Shown: positions 16,569 to 24,700, counted from the stretch's first letter. The stretch is DNA of 64,000 nucleotides from Pseudomonadota bacterium (GCA_023424095.1 JAFAEG010000133.1:1-64000); one strand, 5' to 3'. Translations and numbers: made by a program. The notes: generated by a model from the sequence alone, not told the origin.

Positions 16569-16877
16569 TTAGCGGTTTCGGTAGCGCCGCCACAGGACGA
16601 GTCCGGCGACGGCGGCCAGGGCGCCGCCGGCGACCAGGGCAACGCGCGCGGTCGTTTCTCGTTTCCAGGCCGCCGCCGCGTCGGCGTCGATCCAGTGGCG
16701 CCCTTCCTGGGTCAGCCGGATGACGCCCTGGCCCATCAGATAGGACAAAGCGCGTCGCTCGGCGTGGCGCTGCGGCTGATAAGTCAGCGCATTTTCGGGG
16801 CTCGTCGCCCCGGCATCGAGGAAATGCGCCGCGACTTCTGAGCGGGAGCGTTGCGCGATTTCGGCGATGGTCGGCAT
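16569..16877 (-). CDS. Small tail-anchored protein in the pha gene cluster
   Basis: A 102-residue protein with a soluble N-terminal part (1-78) that reads like a small winged-helix or helical domain (AERRALSYLMGQGVIRL, then HWIDADAAAAW), followed by a single C-terminal membrane helix (about 75-95) and the basic tail WRRYRNR. This is the topology of a tail-anchored inner-membrane protein. ATG 16877 shares its A with the stop codon of the thiolase gene (TGATG), so it is translationally coupled to it; the longer frame would lie inside the thiolase. A link to polyhydroxyalkanoate metabolism is suggested only by position. No family is recognised. Confidence 0.75.
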   Translation of the reverse strand: MPTIAEIAQRSRSEVAAHFLDAGATSPENALTYQPQRHAERRALSYLMGQGVIRLTQEGRHWIDADAAAAWKRETTARVALVAGGALAAVAGLVLWRRYRNR

Positions 16878-18052
16878 CAGTCGCGCTCGAGGCAGACCGC
16901 AATGCCCATGCCGCCGCCGATGCACAGCGTGGCGAGGCCCTTCTTCGCGTCGCGCTTCTGCATCTCGTAGATCAGCGTCGTGAGCACGCGGGCGCCGGAC
17001 GCGCCGATCGGGTGGCCGATGGCGATGGCGCCGCCATTGACGTTCACCTTGTCGGCATCCCAGCCGAGCTCCTTGCCGACCGCGAGCGCCTGCGCCGCGA
17101 AAGCCTCATTGGCCTCGATCAGGTCCAGATCGCCGACCGACCAGCCGGCTTTCTCCAGCGCCTTCTTCGACGCCGGCACCGGGCCGATGCCCATGATCGA
17201 CGGATCGACGCCGGCCGAGGCCCAGCTCGCAACCCGCGCCAGGATCGGCGCGCCGCGCTTCTCGGCTTCCTCGCGGCTCATCAGCACCAGCGCGGCGGCG
17301 CCGTCATTGATGCCCGATGCGTTGGCGGCGGTGACGCTGCCGTCCTTCTTGAAGGCCGGGCGCAGGCCGCTAATCCCATCCACCGTCGCACCGGCGCGGA
17401 TATATTCGTCCTGATCGACGACCGTGTCGCCCTTGCGGCCCTTGACCGTCACCGGCGCGATCTCGTCGGCAAAGCGGCCGGAGCCGCGCGCGGCCTCCGC
17501 CTTGTTCTGGCTGGCGACGGCGAATTCGTCCTGCTCGCCGCGGGTGATCTGATATTGCTCGGCCAGATTCTCGGCGGTGATGCCCATGTGATAGCCGTTG
17601 AACACGTCGGTCAGGCCGTCCTTGATCATCGTGTCGACCAGCTCGAGCCCGCCCATCTTCTGCCCGGCGCGGACCGATTGGGCGTGGGCGGAAAGGCTCA
17701 TGCTTTCCTGCCCGCCGGCGACGACGACGGTCGCATCGCCGGTCTGGATCGCCTGCGCCGCGAGGGCGACGGCGCGCAGGCCGGAGCCGCAGACCTGGTT
17801 GACGCCCCAGGCCGGAACTTCCTTCGGGACGCCCGCCGCCATCGACGCCTGGCGGGCCGGGTTCTGGCCCTGCGCCGCGGTCAGCACCTGGCCGAGGATG
17901 ACTTCGGAAACGTCTTCCGCCGCAACGCCCGATTGCGCGAGCGCCGCTTCAATGGCCTGACGACCAAGTTCATGCGCGGGAACGGTGGCGAAGGCGCCGA
18001 GGAAGGCACCGACGGGGGTGCGCTTGGCGGCGGTGATGACGACGTCGGTCAT
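16877..18052 (-). CDS. phaA: Acetyl-CoA C-acetyltransferase (beta-ketothiolase)
   Basis: Condenses two acetyl-CoA to acetoacetyl-CoA, or the reverse; the first step of polyhydroxybutyrate synthesis. The 391-residue length is typical. Catalytic residues are visible: Cys88 in NQVCGSG, His347 in GHPIGASG and Cys377 in CIGGGMG. It lies 66 bases after phaC on the same strand, with a small tail-anchored protein coupled downstream. I use phaA because of that context; in sequence it is equally consistent with AtoB/PhbA-type thiolases used in fatty-acid or amino-acid breakdown. No phaB reductase is present in the window. Confidence 0.93.
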   Translation of the reverse strand: MTDVVITAAKRTPVGAFLGAFATVPAHELGRQAIEAALAQSGVAAEDVSEVILGQVLTAAQGQNPARQASMAAGVPKEVPAWGVNQVCGSGLRAVALAAQAIQTGDATVVVAGGQESMSLSAHAQSVRAGQKMGGLELVDTMIKDGLTDVFNGYHMGITAENLAEQYQITRGEQDEFAVASQNKAEAARGSGRFADEIAPVTVKGRKGDTVVDQDEYIRAGATVDGISGLRPAFKKDGSVTAANASGINDGAAALVLMSREEAEKRGAPILARVASWASAGVDPSIMGIGPVPASKKALEKAGWSVGDLDLIEANEAFAAQALAVGKELGWDADKVNVNGGAIAIGHPIGASGARVLTTLIYEMQKRDAKKGLATLCIGGGMGIAVCLERD

Positions 18053-18118
18053 GGGAGAAGGCCTTTCAAGCAGGGCGCCCAGGCTCGGGCCCGGCGCAAC
18101 TTTTGAACTGGGATGGCC

Positions 18119-19195
18119 CTAGCAAGTCGGGCTGGCGCGCGAAAGCCATGCGGCGACCGGCTGCCACAGCTCGGCCTCCGCCTTCGAGCCGACGACCATG
18201 CCGACATGCCCGCGCTGCAGGTCGATCCGCTCGCCGATCCCTACGGCGCTCGCGGCCGGAACAATGCGGTCGGTGGTCGAAACGATGTCGAGCATGGGGC
18301 AAGGGATGGCGCCCGGCGCGATCGCCTGTCCGCCGACCCGCCATTCGCCCCGGCCGGTAACGTCCGCGCCGAAGAAATCCTCGAGCAACTCCTGGGCGGC
18401 GGGGAGGGGGAGAGGTGGGCCGTCATTGGCCCAATCCTCGAGCTGGACGAAGGCGGCCAGGGTGGCGGCATCGCTATCGGCGAGCTGCTCATATTTGCCG
18501 ACCGTGCGTTCGGGGTCGAGCTGCCAGAAAGCGGCCTGCAGCACTTCCATCGGCAGCACACCGAATTGCGTCGAGAACGGCCTGGCCTGGTCCCAGAGCC
18601 TTGCGAGATCGGCCTGCTGCGTCTCGCCGAAGGCGGAGAAATGCCAGGGTGTGGCGATGAGCGACAGGCTGCGCGCATCGGCCAGTTGCGCGGCCGCCAT
18701 CGCCATCGTGCCGCCCAGGCAATAGCCGGCAAGGTCGGCAGGGGCGGGGAGGGAGTTCACAAAAGGCAGGATGATCTCCTCGACATGCCCGGCGACGGAG
18801 AGACTGCGCCGCCCCTCGGCCTGGCCCCAGTCGAGCAGCAGCACCCGTCGCCCCTGCGTCGACAGCCAGCGCAGCAGCGACTTGCCCGGCAGATCCAGCA
18901 CGGTCGGCGGATTGATCAGCGAGGGAATGAACAGCAGGTCCGGCCCGTCGCCGCCATAATCCCTCAGCGCCGCGCCATGCCGCTGCGCGAGCGCGGGCAT
19001 GGGCGCCGGCGGCGGGGTCCGCGCGGCGTCCTGATAGCGCCGCAGCCCTGCGAGCGCGCGGCCCATCCGCTCCGGATTTGCTGCGGTCGTGCTGCGCAGC
19101 AAAGAGAGGAACAAAGGCAGCGGCCGCGGTCTGTGTTGCAGTGCGGCATGATCCGGTGGTAGGACCGGTGCCTGATCTTCAGGAGATTGCGGCAT
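18119..19195 (-). CDS. phaC: PHA synthase-family alpha/beta hydrolase, short form
   Basis: Polymerises 3-hydroxyacyl-CoA, or is a close relative of enzymes that do. The 358-residue protein has the polyhydroxyalkanoate synthase version of the lipase box, GYCLGG with nucleophile Cys159, then Asp309 in TDRIVP and His330 in RGHVGM as the rest of the triad. FIPSLINPP (89-97) is another synthase hallmark. Class I enzymes are about 560-600 residues, so this resembles class III/IV length, yet no phaE or phaR-subunit gene adjoins it. ATG 19195 shares the palindrome CATG with the divergent phaR start; no strong ribosome-binding site precedes it, so this start is probable rather than certain. Confidence 0.8.
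   Translation of the reverse strand: MPQSPEDQAPVLPPDHAALQHRPRPLPLFLSLLRSTTAANPERMGRALAGLRRYQDAARTPPPAPMPALAQRHGAALRDYGGDGPDLLFIPSLINPPTVLDLPGKSLLRWLSTQGRRVLLLDWGQAEGRRSLSVAGHVEEIILPFVNSLPAPADLAGYCLGGTMAMAAAQLADARSLSLIATPWHFSAFGETQQADLARLWDQARPFSTQFGVLPMEVLQAAFWQLDPERTVGKYEQLADSDAATLAAFVQLEDWANDGPPLPLPAAQELLEDFFGADVTGRGEWRVGGQAIAPGAIPCPMLDIVSTTDRIVPAASAVGIGERIDLQRGHVGMVVGSKAEAELWQPVAAWLSRASPTC
19077..19103. promoter_or_regulatory. TGC-rich dyad upstream of phaR, candidate PhaR operator
   Basis: TTTGCTGCG (19077-19085) and CGCAGCAAA (19095-19103) are perfect 9-bp inverted repeats with a 9-base spacer, about 90 bases before the phaR start and inside the phaC coding region. PhaR proteins are known to bind TGC-rich DNA; binding here is inferred. 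Confidence 0.4.
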
Positions 19196-19736
19196 GGCAT
19201 CTGCCCAAGACGACAAAGTGGTCGTGATCAAGAAATATGCGAACCGGCGCCTCTACGATACCGAAAGCTCGTCCTACATCACGCTGGAGCGTCTGGCCGA
19301 GATGGTCCGCCAGAAGCGCGACTTCCAGGTCGTCGATGCCAAGTCCGGCGAAGACATCACGCACAATGTCCTGACCCAGATCATCATGGATGAGGAAGCC
19401 CGCGGCACGAACATGCTGCCGGTCAATTTCCTGCGCCAGATCATCAGCCTTTACGGCGATTCCATGCAGAGCTTCGTGCCGCAATATCTCGAGGCGAGCC
19501 TCGAGGCGCTGCAGCGCAACCAGTCGCAGATGCGCGACGCGATGAGCGGCGCCTTTGCCGCCAACCCGTTCGCCGAGATGGCCAAGCGCAACATGGAAAT
19601 GTTCACCGCCGCCACGTCCAGCCTGAAGCCGGGCGCCGCCAAGGAAGCGGCCGCCCCGGCGCAGGGGAACGAGCTTGCCGAATTGCGTGTCCAGCTTGCC
19701 GCGATGCAGCGCAAGCTGGACACGATGGGCAATTAG
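19194..19736 (+). CDS. phaR: Polyhydroxyalkanoate synthesis repressor PhaR
   Basis: Regulator of polymer metabolism that binds DNA and, in characterised species, polyhydroxyalkanoate itself, releasing phasin and synthase genes. The 180-residue protein has the PHB/PHA accumulation regulator DNA-binding domain at the N-terminus (KKYANRRLYDT at 13-23, then YITLERLAEMVR and DITHNVLTQII), a middle conserved region (about 70-110), and a C-terminal coiled-coil-like stretch (LAELRVQLAAMQRKL). AGGAG at 19180-19184 supports ATG 19194. It diverges from phaC with overlapping start codons, and its stop overlaps the convergent methyltransferase stop (TTAG 19733-19736). Confidence 0.93.
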   Translation: MASAQDDKVVVIKKYANRRLYDTESSSYITLERLAEMVRQKRDFQVVDAKSGEDITHNVLTQIIMDEEARGTNMLPVNFLRQIISLYGDSMQSFVPQYLEASLEALQRNQSQMRDAMSGAFAANPFAEMAKRNMEMFTAATSSLKPGAAKEAAAPAQGNELAELRVQLAAMQRKLDTMGN

Positions 19737-20584
19737 CGCGGCTTCACGAACCTGAGCGTCATGCGGTCGCTCTCGCCGATCGCCAGATAGCGTTCGCGTT
19801 CCACTTCGCCGCGCCGAAGCGTCGGCGGCAGGGTCCAGACACCGTCGGCCCAATCGGCCGTATCGCGCGGGTTGGCATTGATCTGGCTCTCGCCGACAAA
19901 CTGGAAGCCGGCCTGCTCCGCCATGCGCCGCACCGTCGAGGTGCGAACATAGCCGCTGCTCCGCTCGCGCGCCGCGTCGGCGCTTTCCGGCAGGCGGTGT
20001 TCCACCACGCCCAGCGTCCCGCCCGGCTTGAGCATCGCATACATCTGGCGGAAGGCCTCCAGGCTGTAATCCTGGCTGTCGCGGCCGGAGCCCATCATGA
20101 AATTGTGGATGTTGCGGAAGGTGAGGACGGCGTCCGCCGTGCCGGCCGGAACCGGCGTCGCCGCCGCATCGAAGGTCGGGAAGGTCGCCGTGCGGATGTC
20201 GCCGTAAAGCGCCGCGTTCGCGGTCCGCCACTCATTCACCCGCTGCAACTGACGATCGTTCATGCCGACGGCATAATAAGTGCCGCCGCCGGCCTTCAGA
20301 TAGGGCGCGAGGATTTCGGTGTACCAGCCGCCGCCCGGCCAGATCTCGACCACGGTGTCGCCCGGCCGGATGCCGAAATAGGCCAAAGTCGCCGCCGGAT
20401 TGCGATAGCGGTCGCGTTGCACGTTCGCCGGCGTGCGCGTCGTGGCGGCGACCGCGGCGTCGAGCGCGCTGCGATGCGCGGCGCTGAATTCGCTCTGGGT
20501 CCCGGTCGTCGCGCAGGCGGCCCCGCCGCCTAGGGCAAGCAAGGCGGCTATCGAGGTCGCAATCAGGCTCTGGCGCTTCATCAT
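19733..20584 (-). CDS. Exported class I SAM methyltransferase-like protein
   Basis: A 283-residue protein with an N-terminal signal sequence (KRQSLIATSIAALLALGGG, then AACATTG, where the Cys could be a lipid-attachment site although the lipobox is weak). A Rossmann methyltransferase core follows: VVEIWPGGGWYTEIL is motif I, with LTFRNIHNFM and LKPGGTLGVVEH further on. Export of a SAM-dependent enzyme is odd because SAM is cytoplasmic. Such exported homologues recur in sphingomonads and may have changed function. ATG 20584 follows AGGGAGAGA closely; ATG 20581 is equally possible. Convergent with phaR. Confidence 0.8.
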   Translation of the reverse strand: MMKRQSLIATSIAALLALGGGAACATTGTQSEFSAAHRSALDAAVAATTRTPANVQRDRYRNPAATLAYFGIRPGDTVVEIWPGGGWYTEILAPYLKAGGGTYYAVGMNDRQLQRVNEWRTANAALYGDIRTATFPTFDAAATPVPAGTADAVLTFRNIHNFMMGSGRDSQDYSLEAFRQMYAMLKPGGTLGVVEHRLPESADAARERSSGYVRTSTVRRMAEQAGFQFVGESQINANPRDTADWADGVWTLPPTLRRGEVERERYLAIGESDRMTLRFVKPR

Positions 20585-20642
20585 TCTCTCCCTACATGCC
20601 CGGCGGTCCCGGATCGTCGGGCCAGCGAATGGCGGATTGGGA

Positions 20643-20837
20643 ATGCACACGCAACATTACTATTGGTGGGCAGGCGGGATCGCCGTCGCCGTGATGGTCT
20701 TCGCCGGGATCGCCGACTGGCGCCGCAACAACCGCAAGAGGATCGACGATTATGGCTGGATGCCGTGGCGGGGCATCCAGGTGAGCGCGATGTTCGTGGC
20801 GATCGTGATCCTGATCGTGGCGATGAAACTGCACTAA
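20643..20837 (+). CDS. Small membrane protein, 64 residues
   Basis: Two predicted membrane helices (about 8-25, WWAGGIAVAVMVFAGIAD, and 45-62, VSAMFVAIVILIVAMKL) flank a short basic loop with WRRNNRKR and GWMPWR. This helical-hairpin layout, with the basic loop probably cytoplasmic, is seen in short conserved hypothetical proteins of sphingomonads. ATG 20643 has GGATTGGG immediately before it. Its leader overlaps the promoter region of the divergent methyltransferase-like gene (58 bases between starts). No function is assigned. Confidence 0.75.
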   Translation: MHTQHYYWWAGGIAVAVMVFAGIADWRRNNRKRIDDYGWMPWRGIQVSAMFVAIVILIVAMKLH

Positions 20838-20871
20838 GGGAGGGTCATCCGTTCATCTGGCGTTCATAGGC

Positions 20872-20904
20872 CTGCTACATATGTAGCCGCTACAAGTGTA
20901 GCAG
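20872..20904 (+). promoter_or_regulatory. Tandem BlaI/MecI-type operator
   Basis: Two adjacent dyads: a perfect 14-bp palindrome GCTACATATGTAGC (20874-20887) and GCTACAAGTGTAGC (20889-20902), centres 15 bp apart. Both contain TACA-N2-TGTA, the core recognised by BlaI/MecI/CopY-family repressors. The pair ends 16 bases before the next start codon, where a bound repressor would block the promoter or transcription start. No such repressor gene is in the window. Confidence 0.7.
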
Positions 20905-20918
20905 ACCAGGAGGAACGG

Positions 20919-21353
20919 ATGCGCCAGAAACTCTCGCTTTCAGCAGCAATTGCAATCCTTTCCGCGGCCCCCGCAGCAGCGCAGGAGCCCTCCGGTTCGC
21001 AAGACGAACGCCTGTCGCAATCGATTCACAATGCTCTCGGAGCGGATGGCCCGTGGCTCTTGCCGGCCGAACAAGCGCTCATTGCCCGCAAATGCGGATA
21101 TCGCGGCGACGAGGCCGGCCGCGACGATATGTCGATCACCAATGGCGTGCTGATCTGCTCGAACGGCCGCCGCGTGGACGACCCTGAGGTCCGCGCGATG
21201 GCTACGACCGCGAGCGAACGAATCTCCCGCCGAGTCAGTGGGGTGATGGCGAGCGCCGAGGTCCAGCGCGCGATCGCGGCCCGGACGATGGCTGCGGTTG
21301 AGGCGGCGATGGCCGACCTGCGCGAGGCCTCGCCGCGCCGCGACCGGCGTTAG
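20919..21353 (+). CDS. Small secreted protein under a BlaI-type operator
   Basis: A 144-residue protein with a clear signal peptide (1-21, cleavage after AAA in PAAAQEP). The mature part has two cysteines (Cys59 in RKCGY and Cys80 in LICSN) that could form a disulfide. The C-terminal half is a long amphipathic helix rich in Ala/Arg (about 88-140). I recognise no family. AGGAGG at 20908-20913 gives a strong ribosome-binding site. Its promoter carries a tandem TACA/TGTA operator, so it likely belongs to a BlaI/BlaR-like regulon that responds to cell-wall or envelope damage. It shares its stop with convergent cpaF in TTAG 21350-21353. Confidence 0.75.
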   Translation: MRQKLSLSAAIAILSAAPAAAQEPSGSQDERLSQSIHNALGADGPWLLPAEQALIARKCGYRGDEAGRDDMSITNGVLICSNGRRVDDPEVRAMATTASERISRRVSGVMASAEVQRAIAARTMAAVEAAMADLREASPRRDRR

Positions 21354-22864
21354 AGGCACGCCTCCAGATAAGGCTGGTCGAAGCCGAACATCTTGGCTTT
21401 CTCCAGCGTGTAAGGGCGAAGGCCCATCGACTCATACTCGCCGATGATCTTTCCGTCGGGCGTCTCGTCGAGATACTGGAACTTGAACAGCTCCTGCGTG
21501 ACGATGACGTCGCCCTCCATGCCGATCACTTCGGTAATGTTGGTGCAGCGGCGGCTGCCGTCGCGCAGGCGCTTCACCTGCACGATCAGGTCGACCGAGT
21601 CGGCGATCTGGCGCGAAATGGCGTCCTTCGGCACCTTGATGTCCGACATCATCACCATATTCTCCATACGCGCCAGCGCCTCGCGGGGGCTGTTGGAGTG
21701 GAGGGTGCACATCGAGCCATCGTGACCGGTGTTCATCGCGGCCAGCATGTCGAAACATTCCGGCCCGCGGATTTCGCCCAGGATGATGCGATCCGGGCGC
21801 ATACGCAGCGCGTTGATGACGAGATCGCGAATGTGGATCGCGCCCTGGCCTTCGAGGTTGGCGGGGCGGGTTTCCAGCGGCAGCCAGTGCGGCTGCTGCA
21901 GGCGAAGTTCAGCCGCGTCTTCGATCGTGATGACGCGCTCGCCCGGGTCGATCAGCTTCGACAAAGCGTTCAGCATCGTCGTCTTGCCCGAGCCGGTACC
22001 GCCGGAGATGACGATGTTCATGCGGCTCGCACCGGCGATCTTCAGCACCGTCGCCATCTTGTCGGACAAAGAGCCCCAGCCCTTCATCATATCGACCGTG
22101 ATCGGCTTTTCCGAGAATTTACGGATCGAGATGGCAGTGCCGCGCAGCGAGAGCGGCGGGATGATGACGTTGACGCGGCTGCCGTCCTGGAGACGGGCGT
22201 CGGCCAAAGGCGTGGTCTGATCGACGCGGCGGCCGACCTTGTTGACGATGCGCTGGGCGATCTGGAGCAGATGCTCCTCGTCGCGGAACTGGATGCTGGC
22301 AAGCTCCAGCCGGCCCTTGCGCTCGATGTAGGTCTGGTTCGGACCATTGACCATGATGTCGTTGATGTCGGGATCGCTGAGCAATTCCTCCAACGGCCCG
22401 AGTCCGAGCAATTCGTCGACCAGCACCTTTTCCAGCGCGAACTGCTCGCGGCGGTTGAGGTTGATCTTCAGTTCGGCGAGCACTTCGCCGATGATCGGGC
22501 GGAATTCCTCGGCCAGCTCGTCCTTGCTGAGCGTCGCGGCCGCTTCCGGGTCGACGCGTTCCAGCAGGCGGGGGAGGACCTGTTCCTTGATCCGGTGGAT
22601 CGAGGCTTCGAAGCCTTCATTCTTCGTATTGGTCTGCTCGCCGACCTGCGCGACGCGTTCGTCCAGCCGCGCCATCGCGTCGCCGCGATCGACGACGGTC
22701 GGGCTTTCCTCGAGCGAGGGCGTCAGGCTGTCGATCGGCGGGAATTGCTTGCCGCCCGTGTCAGCCGCTGGCTGCACGGAGCTTTTCATCGGCTTGGCAA
22801 CACCGAAGCTCGGCCTTGAACCGGCCGGGCCTGCTGCGCCGGGACGACGTCCGAATGCACTCAT
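21350..22864 (-). CDS. cpaF: CpaF/TadA-type pilus assembly ATPase
   Basis: Hexameric secretion ATPase that powers assembly of Flp/Tad pili at the inner membrane. The 504-residue protein has an N-terminal variable region (1-80), the CpaF N-terminal domain, and a GspE/VirB11 ATPase core: ISGGTGSGKTT (Walker A near 287-294), the Walker B-like RIILGEIRGPE, and a histidine box with MNTGHDGSMCTLHSNSP. All are intact. Other tad/cpa genes normally surround it, but here the neighbours are unrelated, so the rest of the pilus locus must be elsewhere. Divergent from the DMT transporter with 102 bases between starts. Confidence 0.93.
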   Translation of the reverse strand: MSAFGRRPGAAGPAGSRPSFGVAKPMKSSVQPAADTGGKQFPPIDSLTPSLEESPTVVDRGDAMARLDERVAQVGEQTNTKNEGFEASIHRIKEQVLPRLLERVDPEAAATLSKDELAEEFRPIIGEVLAELKINLNRREQFALEKVLVDELLGLGPLEELLSDPDINDIMVNGPNQTYIERKGRLELASIQFRDEEHLLQIAQRIVNKVGRRVDQTTPLADARLQDGSRVNVIIPPLSLRGTAISIRKFSEKPITVDMMKGWGSLSDKMATVLKIAGASRMNIVISGGTGSGKTTMLNALSKLIDPGERVITIEDAAELRLQQPHWLPLETRPANLEGQGAIHIRDLVINALRMRPDRIILGEIRGPECFDMLAAMNTGHDGSMCTLHSNSPREALARMENMVMMSDIKVPKDAISRQIADSVDLIVQVKRLRDGSRRCTNITEVIGMEGDVIVTQELFKFQYLDETPDGKIIGEYESMGLRPYTLEKAKMFGFDQPYLEACL

Positions 22865-22966
22865 ATTCCTGGCCTACCTCGCCAAATCTTGCCGGTGTCT
22901 CCGTCGAGAAGGGTGAATAGGCTGGAAACTTTGACAATTGCCTAACCGGCCCGCAGGGCCCCCGCC

Positions 22967-23920
22967 ATGAACTGCCGACCCGTCTTCCCCGAACATGCCG
23001 CGCGCGTTGTTCACGCCCCGCGCCACGCCCTGGTCATCGCCCTGCTGGGCTTCTTTCTGCTCGCCAGCGGCGATGTTGTGGCCAAGGGGATCGCCGCCGA
23101 CTGGCCGGGGAGCGCGACGGGAAGCCTGCGCTACGCCCTCGGGACCATCGGGCTGGCAGCGATCGTTGCAATTCGCTTCGGGCGGGCTGGGTTCGTCTTT
23201 CCGAAACCCTGGGTGCAATTGGGACGCGGCATGGCGGTGGGGACCGCCACCGCGACCTTTTTCCTGAGCCTGCGGGTGATGCCGCTCGCCGACGCGACGG
23301 CGATCATCTTCACCAGCCCGGTCTGGACCGTGATCCTGTCCTTCCTGTTCCTGCGCGAGCGGCCTGCACCGGCGGTTTTGGTGTCGATCGCGCTGGCAAG
23401 CGCGGGCGTCCTGCTGATCCTTCGCCCCAATGTGCTGGCCTTCGGCAGTGAGGCGCTGCTGCCGCTCGTCTCCGCGCTGGCGATGGCTTGCCTGTTCATC
23501 CTGAACCGCAGGGCCGGCGGCACCGCGCCGATCATCGTCCTGCAACTCCTGGTGGCGCTGATGGCGCTGCCGGTCCTGTTCGCGATCGCGGCCTTTGGCC
23601 ATTTCAGCGGTGATCCGGTGCAGGCGATCGGCTGGCCGTCGCTGAAGGTTATGATCGGTTGCCTGATCATCGCGATCACCGCCACCTGCGGCCATTGGTG
23701 TCTGTTCCGGGCAACTGAATTGGCGTCGGCGGCGACGATCGCGCCGATGACCTATGTCCAGTTGCTGGTGGCGCTGACGGCGGGCGCTTTGCTGTTCGGC
23801 GATCTGCCGACCTGGACGATGCTGGCAGGGGCAGGGCTCATCATTTGCGGCGGCCTGTGGCTGTGGAGCGCGCAGCGGCGGGCGGGGCGGCCATCTTACG
23901 ATCCCGAGACCGAGATCTAG
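22967..23920 (+). CDS. DMT superfamily transporter (EamA family)
   Basis: Inner-membrane protein of 317 residues with about ten hydrophobic helices in two EamA repeats. Recognisable parts are LASGDVVAKGIA in helix 1, LADATAIIFTSPVWTVILS in the first repeat, and the corresponding AATIAPMTYVQLLVALTAG in the second. The family exports amino acids, nucleosides or other metabolites; this member's substrate is unknown. Convergent with the AraC-family gene, stops overlapping in CTAG 23917-23920. A perfect TTGACA at 22931-22936 could be its -35 box, though I see no good -10 at the right distance. Confidence 0.9.
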   Translation: MNCRPVFPEHAARVVHAPRHALVIALLGFFLLASGDVVAKGIAADWPGSATGSLRYALGTIGLAAIVAIRFGRAGFVFPKPWVQLGRGMAVGTATATFFLSLRVMPLADATAIIFTSPVWTVILSFLFLRERPAPAVLVSIALASAGVLLILRPNVLAFGSEALLPLVSALAMACLFILNRRAGGTAPIIVLQLLVALMALPVLFAIAAFGHFSGDPVQAIGWPSLKVMIGCLIIAITATCGHWCLFRATELASAATIAPMTYVQLLVALTAGALLFGDLPTWTMLAGAGLIICGGLWLWSAQRRAGRPSYDPETEI

Positions 23921-24624
23921 ACGAACGGCCCCTTCGCCTTGCTGCGCAGGGCATGGGCCGATGCCTTTGCCAGCGTCCTGAACTCGCGCGCCATATGCGC
24001 CTGGTCCGCATAGCCATGATCGGCCGCATGCGCCGCCAGCGTTGCGTCCCCGGCCTGTACGCCCGCAAAGGCGGCCTGGAAGCGCAGCAGGCGCAGATAG
24101 CGGCTGGGCGGAACGCCGACCCGGACCTTGAACCAACGCTGCAGTTGGCGATGCGACAAGCCGGTCGCGGCCAGGATCTCGGCGACGCTGTTCGCGTTCA
24201 GGATCGCGGCGGCCAGACGATCATCTTCCATCTCGGGAGCGGAAAGCCGCGCCAGCACGCTTTGCGGCCCGTCCAGCTCGGCGGGAAGGGGACGCCAGCC
24301 GTCCATGAACGCGGCAGCGGGCGCGAGGCCGAGGCGGTGCCAGGCCCAGGGCCACAGCCGAAGCGCCGTGAAATGCGCGTCGCCGCTGAAACGCAGCGCC
24401 GCCGGCGCGCTGATCAAGCCGCAGGCGAAGGCCGCCGGTTGCTCGCCGCCCCAGGAGGACATGCCCCGGTTTCGCCAGATCAGTTCGATGCAGCCGTCCG
24501 GGATCGCCTGATGCTCGATCGTCTCATTCGCCGCGGCGCCACAATCCAGCGTCCAGAGCGCGCGCACTGATCGGGTCAGGCCGGCAGGAGGTGCTTGCTC
24601 GCGATAGTCCATCGGGGGCAGCAT
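23917..24624 (-). CDS. AraC-family transcriptional regulator
   Basis: A 235-residue protein whose C-terminal third has an AraC/XylS helix-turn-helix pair: ILAATGLSHRQLQRWFK (first helix-turn-helix, about 150-170), then LRFQAAFAG and DHGYADQAHMAREFR (second). The N-terminal part resembles the DUF6597 sensor domain found with this group (IPDGCIELIW...AFACGLISAP). The ligand is unknown. ATG 24624 is used; ATG 24612 is possible and no strong ribosome-binding site decides. It diverges from the DUF6265-like gene 76 bases away, which it may control, and converges on the DMT gene. Confidence 0.88.
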   Translation of the reverse strand: MLPPMDYREQAPPAGLTRSVRALWTLDCGAAANETIEHQAIPDGCIELIWRNRGMSSWGGEQPAAFACGLISAPAALRFSGDAHFTALRLWPWAWHRLGLAPAAAFMDGWRPLPAELDGPQSVLARLSAPEMEDDRLAAAILNANSVAEILAATGLSHRQLQRWFKVRVGVPPSRYLRLLRFQAAFAGVQAGDATLAAHAADHGYADQAHMAREFRTLAKASAHALRSKAKGPFV

Positions 24625-24700
24625 GACGGCTTGTCGCGTTCGTTCAAGCCGCAGCAAGCGGCGGCCGCTAACGAATGGCGATCAGGACAAGGGGATGATC

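Noticed and set aside
22925..22950. Possible CtrA site before cpaF (TTAG-N7-TCAA)
   Set aside because: Two mismatches to the consensus; not better than chance, although pilus genes are CtrA targets in Caulobacter.
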